Assembly (NCBI RefSeq): GCF_900078315.1
Contig: NZ_FKBS01000025.1
Location: 395,472 to 459,471, forward strand
Direction of reading: 5' to 3'
DNA from: Bordetella ansorpii
Lineage (GTDB): Bacteria; Pseudomonadota; Gammaproteobacteria; Burkholderiales; Burkholderiaceae_B
DNA length: 64,000 nt
The position numbers and the translations under genes were made by a program. The stretch's first letter is position 1. Each line of letters begins with the position of its first letter. Of the stretch, positions 57,566 to 64,000 are shown one piece after another. Below the pieces are notes generated by a model that saw nothing but the letters and a program-made list of their open reading frames with translations, had not been told where the DNA came from and did no database searches.

Positions 57566-58447
57566 TCAGGCGGCGGCCGCGACGCTGGTGTAGGCCAGGC
57601 GCACGTAGATGGGGGCGTAAGGCTCGGCCTGGGTGATGTCGAGCAGCGATTCGCGCGCGAGTTCGAGCATGGCGATGAAATGCACGACCACCACCGCCAC
57701 CGGCGCGCCTTCGCGGATGCGCTCGAGGAAGAGCTCGCCGAACTCCATGAAGCGCACTTCGTTCAGGCGCCGCAGGATGTGGGTCATGTGGTCGCGCACC
57801 GACAGCTGCTCGCGCGTGATCTGATGGTGCTGGTTGAGCTTGGCGCGCTTCATGATGTCGGCCCAGGCCGCGCGCAGGTCGTCGATGCCCACGTCGGGCA
57901 TCATGCGCTCGACGCTGATCTCGGCCACGGCTTGCGAACGGCAGAAGTCGCGCCCCAGTTGGGGAATCTTGTCGAGCTTCTGCGCCGCCAGCTTCATTTG
58001 CTCGTATTCGAGCAGGCGGCGCACGAGTTCGGCGCGCGGATCTTCCACCTCTTCGCCGGTATCCGACTTTTTCACCGGCAGCAGCATGCGCGACTTGATC
58101 TCGATCAAGAGTGCAGCCATCAGCAGGTATTCGGCGGCCAGTTCCAGGTTGTGGACACGGATCTGGTCGACGTACGAAAGGTATTGCCGCGTGACATCCG
58201 CCATCGGGATGTCCAGCACGTTGAAGTTCTGCTTGCGGATCAGGTAGAGCAGCAGATCCAGCGGGCCCTCGAAGGCCTCGAGGAAGATTTCCAACGCATC
58301 GGGCGGGATGTACAGGTCGTTGGGCAGCTGGAACAGCGGCTCGCCGTACAGGCGCGCGAACGCCACGGAGTCGACCACGTCCGGGGTGCTGTCGACCTGG
58401 GGCTCGACGAGCGCGGCAAGGTCGGCGGCAGGATTACGGGACGACAT
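57566..58447 (-). CDS. scpA: Segregation and condensation protein A
   Basis: A 293-residue kleisin. The N-terminal EIFLEAFEGPLDLLLYLIRKQ and NVLDIPMADVTRQYLSYVD, and the linker MAALLIEIKSRMLLPVKKSD are ScpA hallmarks. It bridges the SMC heads in the condensin-like complex. The N-terminal 45 residues before the kleisin helix are an extension common in betaproteobacteria. It is 45 bp upstream of panC on the same strand. Confidence 0.92.
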   Translation of the reverse strand: MSSRNPAADLAALVEPQVDSTPDVVDSVAFARLYGEPLFQLPNDLYIPPDALEIFLEAFEGPLDLLLYLIRKQNFNVLDIPMADVTRQYLSYVDQIRVHNLELAAEYLLMAALLIEIKSRMLLPVKKSDTGEEVEDPRAELVRRLLEYEQMKLAAQKLDKIPQLGRDFCRSQAVAEISVERMMPDVGIDDLRAAWADIMKRAKLNQHHQITREQLSVRDHMTHILRRLNEVRFMEFGELFLERIREGAPVAVVVVHFIAMLELARESLLDITQAEPYAPIYVRLAYTSVAAAA

Positions 58448-58480
58448 GGGGCCGCGCGCGGGTAACTATGGACGGACGGA

Positions 58481-58666
58481 TCAGTCGGCCGAATACACGT
58501 AGGGCTTCTGCGGCACGCGGCCGGCACGGAAGCCCTCGAGCAGTTCCGCATCCTGCGGCTTGTCCCACAGGCGGCCGCGGCCTTCGCGCTGACGTTCTTC
58601 GACGTCGGGATGCTGCGCCTTGTAATCCTTCAGGAATTTGGTGATTTCGGATTCGTAGTTGGCCAT
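58481..58666 (-). CDS. DUF3460-family small protein
   Basis: 61 residues, MANYESEITKFLKDYKAQHP at the start and KPQDAELLEGFRAGRVPQKP near the end, the conserved DUF3460 pattern restricted largely to betaproteobacteria. It lies 33 bp upstream of scpA, its usual neighbour. Soluble, charged, function unknown. The ATG at 58666 fits the family; the longer frame upstream does not. Confidence 0.85.
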   Translation of the reverse strand: MANYESEITKFLKDYKAQHPDVEERQREGRGRLWDKPQDAELLEGFRAGRVPQKPYVYSAD

Positions 58667-58822
58667 GATGCGGATGCGGACCGGCAGGTTGTGGATCCCG
58701 GAAGTGTACTTCAGCTTGCGGCCTGGCCCGTCACGGAATGACACGACGTGCCGGCCCCGTGCGGGGGGCCGGCGTTACAATCGTCGCACCCCCCACACCC
58801 CTCCCCCGCGCGCCGCGCTCCA

Positions 58823-60254
58823 ATGTCCTCAGACCAAGCTTCAGCCGCCTCCGACCCATTACGCGCCGCCCGTGCCGCCCGCATGATCCCCTTCATCGTG
58901 GGATGCGCGCTGTTCATGCAGATGCTCGATGCCACCGTGGTGGCCACGGCGCTGCCCGCCATGGCGGCGGCCCTGAATTCGACACCGGTGCGGCTGAACG
59001 TGGCCATCACCTCGTACCTGCTGGCGGTCGCGGTGTTCGTGCCGGTCAGCGGCTGGGCGGCAGACCGCTACGGCGCGCGCCGCGTGTTCATCACCGCGAT
59101 CGGCCTGTTCGCGGTCAGCTCGGTCGGCTGCGCGCTGGCGCAGGACGTCACGCAACTGGTGCTGGCGCGCATCCTGCAGGGCATGGCCGGCGCGATGATG
59201 GTTCCGGTGGGGCGGATCATCCTGCTGCGCATCGTGCCCAAGCAGGACCTGCTGAAGGCCATGTCGTTCCTGTCCCTGCCCGCCCTGCTGGGTCCGGTGA
59301 TCGGCCCGCCGCTGGGAGGCTTCATGGTCACGTACATGTCGTGGCACTGGATCTTCCTGATCAACCTGCCCATCGGCGTGCTGGGCATCATCCTGGTCAT
59401 GCGCTACGTGGACGAGATCCGCGAGATCAACGCACCGGGCCTGGACCTGTGGGGCTTCGTGCTCAGCAGCGTGTGCCTGGCCGCGCTGGTCAGCGGCTTC
59501 GAATCGCTGGGCCGCGGCCTGATGCCGATCTGGATGCAGGTGGGCCTGCTGGTGCTGGGGTTCGGCTGCGGCGCGCTGTACGTGCGCCATTCGCGCCGGG
59601 TCGAACATCCCATCATCGACCTGTCGCTGCTGCGCATTCCCACCTTCTCCATTTCCACGCTGGGCGGCAACCTGTGCCGCTTCACGGTGGGCGGTACGCC
59701 CTTCCTGCTGGCCATGCTGCTGCAGGTCGGTTTCGGGCTGTCGCCGTTCCAGGCCGGCATGATCACCTTCGCCAGCGCGGCCGGCGCCATGCTGATGAAG
59801 TTCGTGGCCACGCCCATCGTGCTGCGCTTCGGCTTTCGCCGCGTGCTGATGATCAACGCGGTGCTGACCGGCCTTTTCGTCATGGCCTGCGCCACCTTCA
59901 CGCCCGACACGCCGGGATGGCTGATGATCGTCATCCTGCTGATCGGCGGCTTCTTCCGTTCGCTGCAGTTCACGGGCGTCAACACGCTGGCCTATGCCGA
60001 CATCGCCCCCGAACGCATGAGCAGCGCCAGCAGCTTCTCGGCCATGGCGCAGCAGCTCGGCATCACGCTGGGCGTGGGCGTGGCGGCCGTCTCGCTGAAC
60101 ATCAGCATGTCCGTGCGCGGCGGCGAACACCTCGTGGTGGGCGACGTGATCGTCGGCTTCCTGGTGGTCGGCGTAGCATGTCTGCTTTCGGTATTTTCGT
60201 TCCGGCGCCTGTCGCCTGACGCAGGCGCCCAACTCAACAAGGCGAGGGCGCGCC

Positions 60255-60268
<14 letters not shown>
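58823..60268 (+). CDS. MFS transporter, DHA2 (EmrB/QacA) type
   Basis: A 481-residue drug:H+ antiporter-like protein with about 14 membrane helices. [19 protein letters not shown] (motif D1), [20 protein letters not shown] (motif A) and [12 protein letters not shown] (motif C) are clear. It probably exports a toxic compound. The start was placed at ATG 58823, where homology begins; the open frame further upstream is Pro/Ala-rich noise. It overlaps glpK by 14 bp. Confidence 0.88.
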
Positions 60269-61769
<1,501 letters not shown>

Positions 61770-61780
61770 GCCTGTCCACA

Positions 61781-62209
61781 CTACCAGTACGGCTTCACCG
61801 CGGCCAGGATCAACACGCCCAGCCCCAGGATGAACACCACCATGCTGGCGGACAGCACCCAACCCGGCGAGCGATAGTCCGGCACGTGGATCAGCCGCCG
61901 CAACACCGCCGACAGCGCGATCTGCAGCAGCACCAGCAGCGCCACCAGCGCCAGCTTGGCATCGAGCCAGGGCTGGCCGAACCAGCCCGCCATGCGCGCC
62001 AGCTCGCTGCCGCAGACCAGGGCCAGCAGCATCACGGGCCAGATCACGCGCACGTTCCAGCGGGCCAGCCCCTGCAGGAAACGCGACGGCGCGGAAGGCT
62101 CCGCCGCGGGAAAACAGGCCGCCGCAATGGTCAGCAACCCCAGCACCCAGGCCGCGGCCAGCGCCACGTGCAGCATGCGCAGCCAGGGATACCAGGCCAT
62201 TGCGTCCAT
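61781..62209 (-). CDS. CopD/HemJ-like four-helix membrane protein
   Basis: 142 residues with four hydrophobic helices. The first, WLRMLHVALAAAWVLGLLTI, holds a His in the position conserved in CopD and HemJ-type proteins; a second His is in RRLIHVPDYRS. It could bind haem or copper. It lies 7 bp upstream of the Bug gene end on the same strand, so it is probably the second-from-promoter pair partner rather than its own unit. Assignment is to the superfamily only. Confidence 0.6.
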   Translation of the reverse strand: MDAMAWYPWLRMLHVALAAAWVLGLLTIAAACFPAAEPSAPSRFLQGLARWNVRVIWPVMLLALVCGSELARMAGWFGQPWLDAKLALVALLVLLQIALSAVLRRLIHVPDYRSPGWVLSASMVVFILGLGVLILAAVKPYW

Positions 62210-62216
62210 CGTGCGA

Positions 62217-63239
62217 TCAGTTCAGGCTGGCGCCCGACAGCTTGACGATTTCCTGGTACTTGTCCTTCTCGCGCTTGACGAAGCCGGCGAACTCGGCTGC
62301 CGACATCGGCTTGGCTTCCGAACCCATCTGCAGCAGGCGCTCGCGCACTTCCGGCAGGTTCATCGCGTCGGCATAAGCCTTGTTCAGCTTGGCCACCACG
62401 TCCGCCGGCACGCCGCCGGTGGTGAACACGCCGAACCACGTGCCCAGGTCGAAGCCCTTGATGCCGCCTTCCTGCACGGTGGGCACGTCGGGCAGCAGCG
62501 ACGAACGCTGCGCGGTGGTCACGGCCAGCGCCTTGACCTTGCCGTCCTTGATCAGGCCGGCCGAGGCAGCCAGGTTGTCGAACATGAAGTCGGACTGGCC
62601 AGACAGCAGCGCCAATTGCGCGGGGGCCGCGCCCTGGTAGGGAATGTGCTCGACGTTGATGCCGGCGCGCGCCTTGAGCAGTTCGCCCGACAGGTGGCCG
62701 GCGCTGCCGTTGCCGCCCGAACCGTAGTTCAGCTTGCCCGGATTCTTCTTGGCATAGTCGATCAGGTCGGCCAGCGTCTTGATGTTGTTCTTCTGCGCGA
62801 AGTCCAGGTTCATGACCAGCACGTTGGGCACCGAGGCCACGACGGTGATGGGCGAGAAATCCTTGATCGGATCGTACGGCAGGTTGCTGAACAGGAACGG
62901 GTTGATGGCATGCGTGGCCACGGCGCCCATGCCCAGGGTGTAGCCGTCGGGCTGCGCCTTGGCGATCAGGTCGGCGCCGATGTTGCCGCCCGCCCCTGCC
63001 TTGTTCTCGACGATGACGGGTTGTCCCAGCGACGCCCGCACCTTCTCGGCCAGCACGCGCGCCATGGTGTCCAGCGGACCACCGGGGGGATAGGGCACGA
63101 TGAAGCGCAGCGGCTTGCTGGGATAGTCGGCGGCTTGCGCGGCCATCGGAGCCAGCGCGGACAGGCCGGCGGCCAGGGCCACGACGCCGCCCAGCAGGGC
63201 GCGGCGAGCGGTGGAACGAAGGGTGTCGGGACGGGACAT
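62217..63239 (-). CDS. Bug-family (TctC-like) periplasmic solute-binding protein
   Basis: 340 residues with a signal peptide (about 1-36, ending AQAA) and the Bug core: YPSKPLRFIVPYPPGGPLDT, VENKAGAGGNIGADLIAKA, PDGYTLGMG and the closing lid VPTVQEGGIKGFDLGTW. Bug proteins bind carboxylates, amino acids or nicotinate and are extraordinarily numerous in Bordetella and relatives. No tctA/tctB permease genes are adjacent, as is common for orphan Bug genes. An AT-rich region upstream (63290-63400) presumably holds its promoter. Confidence 0.9.
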   Translation of the reverse strand: MSRPDTLRSTARRALLGGVVALAAGLSALAPMAAQAADYPSKPLRFIVPYPPGGPLDTMARVLAEKVRASLGQPVIVENKAGAGGNIGADLIAKAQPDGYTLGMGAVATHAINPFLFSNLPYDPIKDFSPITVVASVPNVLVMNLDFAQKNNIKTLADLIDYAKKNPGKLNYGSGGNGSAGHLSGELLKARAGINVEHIPYQGAAPAQLALLSGQSDFMFDNLAASAGLIKDGKVKALAVTTAQRSSLLPDVPTVQEGGIKGFDLGTWFGVFTTGGVPADVVAKLNKAYADAMNLPEVRERLLQMGSEAKPMSAAEFAGFVKREKDKYQEIVKLSGASLN

Positions 63240-63474
63240 GAGCAGGGGTCTCCAGTTATGAGCGGCGCCAGCATAACTCAGTTACAGAGGCGGCCATTTT
63301 TCGCTTTTTTAGGCGAAATCGTTATTTATTTCGGATTTTCTGGCTGAATATTGCTGTTCTTATCTTATTTTGTTGGATTTATTGCCGGTAAAGGTCGGGT
63401 TCTTGAAGGGTTATGCCTATGCGGGGGTGGGGCGGGTGAGCGTTGCTTGGGGGTGACAACATCGTTCTGGAGAC

Positions 63475-63608
63475 GTCCTTCCCGCACCTGGGACAGCCGC
63501 GCCGGCCAAGTCGTCGGGCTCGGGCGCGCCATCAGGCGCCCTCGGTCCCCTTCGGGGACTGCCCCTCCTCCAATTGGCCGTCACGGCTGTCCCAGGCACG
63601 GGAAGGAC
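63475..63608. repeat. Structured palindromic repeat, copy 2
   Basis: Outer arms 63475-63499 and 63584-63608 pair at 23 of 25 positions but share no sequence with the arms of copy 1. The 84-bp core (CGCGCCGGCCAAG ... CCAATTGGCCGTCACGG) matches copy 1 over most of its length. The inner hairpin is GTCCCC-TT-CGGGGAC (63545-63559), replacing GCCGC-TAC-GCGGC of copy 1, so pairing is kept with different bases. Confidence 0.8.
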
Positions 63609-63940
63609 TCAGGACGGTGTTCAATCGCACGACAACATCCCCCGCGGCGGAGTGCTCCCGAACAGAGCCAGGTCCGGGCCGATGCATGGCCAATACCGGG
63701 AACCGCTGACGAGATTACGCACCACGATGCCGCGGTATCTTGATGCCAAGCAGCCCACACCCACACTCGGCCGAACATCATGATGCGCCTGTTTAACTGC
63801 CAATGGCACGAAACCGCCCCATAAAAACCCGGCACCCGTACCTACGACAAAGACACCCCGCAGGCCACGACTCCACGGTGCCCCGCATCGCGCGCTCGCA
63901 GCATCGTTGTGGTGGGTGGGGTGTGCTGGGGTGGGGTGGC

Positions 63941-64000
63941 ACGGCCAATTGGAGGAGGGGAAGCCGCGTAGCGGCCGAGGGCGCCTGGTGGCGCGCCCGA
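63941..64000. repeat. Structured palindromic repeat, copy 3, reversed and cut by window end
   Basis: The reverse complement of 63941-64000 matches the core of copies 1 and 2 from the CGGGCGCGCC region through CCTCCAATTGGCCGT. Its inner hairpin (GCCGC-GTA-GCGGC on this strand) is that of copy 1. The arm before 63941 (GTGGGGTGGC) differs from both other copies; its partner arm would lie beyond the window. Confidence 0.75.

Larger units (their letters stand above)
63240..64000. other. Long intergenic region with AT-rich patch and two structured repeats
   Basis: 760 bp with no credible gene. 63290-63400 is unusually AT-rich for this genome and includes a short inverted repeat TTTCGC-TTTTTTAG-GCGAAA (63299-63318), a likely promoter region for the Bug gene. 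Two copies of the structured repeat follow (63475-63608 and, reversed, from 63941). The roughly 330 bp between them has open frames without recognisable domains. Confidence 0.6.

Noticed and set aside
63411..63835. Small open frames in the gene-free end of the window
   Set aside because: Not similar to each other or to any family I recognise, no ribosome-binding sites, and partly inside the structured repeat.

Overview
The window is high-GC DNA from a betaproteobacterium, most likely a Bordetella/Achromobacter-type member of the Alcaligenaceae. This rests on gene content and order: argJ - DUF815 ATPase - Nudix/ThiE fusion, zapD - coaE - pilD, panC - scpA - DUF3460, and a Bug-family solute-binding protein. 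No rRNA, tRNA, CRISPR array, prophage or complete insertion sequence was seen. Genes are tightly packed, often with ATGA stop/start overlaps.

Layout. 0-2 kb: the end of a FapA/DUF342 gene and an ACR3/BASS-type transporter. 2.4-10.2 kb (+): a seven-gene operon for aerobic aryl-CoA (probably 2-aminobenzoyl-CoA, anthranilate) degradation: fused flavin monooxygenase/old-yellow-enzyme, SDR, enoyl-CoA hydratase, acyl-CoA dehydrogenase, CoA ligase, thioesterase and a RidA-type deaminase. 10.6-21 kb: a dipeptide/opine-type ABC transporter, an HcnABC/OoxAB-like flavin dehydrogenase set with two DAO-family subunits, a LysR regulator and the solute-binding protein. 21.2-23.2 kb: a divergent SDR/LysR pair. 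23.1-29.5 kb (-): a siaABCD signalling operon (siaB frameshifted) extended by a PAS-PAS-GAF-GGDEF-EAL gene. 29.7-36 kb: a branched-chain-type (Liv) ABC transporter divergent from an arylformamidase-like hydrolase and a MarR regulator. 36-42.2 kb: a hypothetical membrane protein, an atypical SDR, dkgB, argJ, the DUF815 ATPase and the Nudix/ThiE fusion. 42.2-52.3 kb: an Rpn-family nuclease and an MdtABC/MuxABC RND efflux operon with its outer-membrane channel. 52.8-58.7 kb: zapD, coaE, pilD, an NlpE-like lipoprotein, a LuxR-HTH fragment, panC, scpA and a DUF3460 gene. 58.8-63.2 kb: an MFS exporter, glpK, a small membrane protein and a Bug protein.

How parts connect. A 20-bp imperfect palindrome occurs in front of the aryl-CoA operon (2323-2342) and again between the Liv transporter and the hydrolase/MarR pair (34514-34533). 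This suggests one MarR regulator controls uptake and catabolism of one aromatic compound from two loci 32 kb apart. The sia genes plus the adjacent EAL gene would form a c-di-GMP switch with both synthesis and breakdown.

The least explained material is non-coding. A structured repeat occurs at 10259-10394, 63475-63608 and, cut by the window edge, 63941-64000; its core is conserved while outer and inner stems change sequence yet still pair. A separate 268-bp nested palindrome lies at 52425-52692, and a 60-bp tandem array abuts the panC stop codon at 56514-56677.
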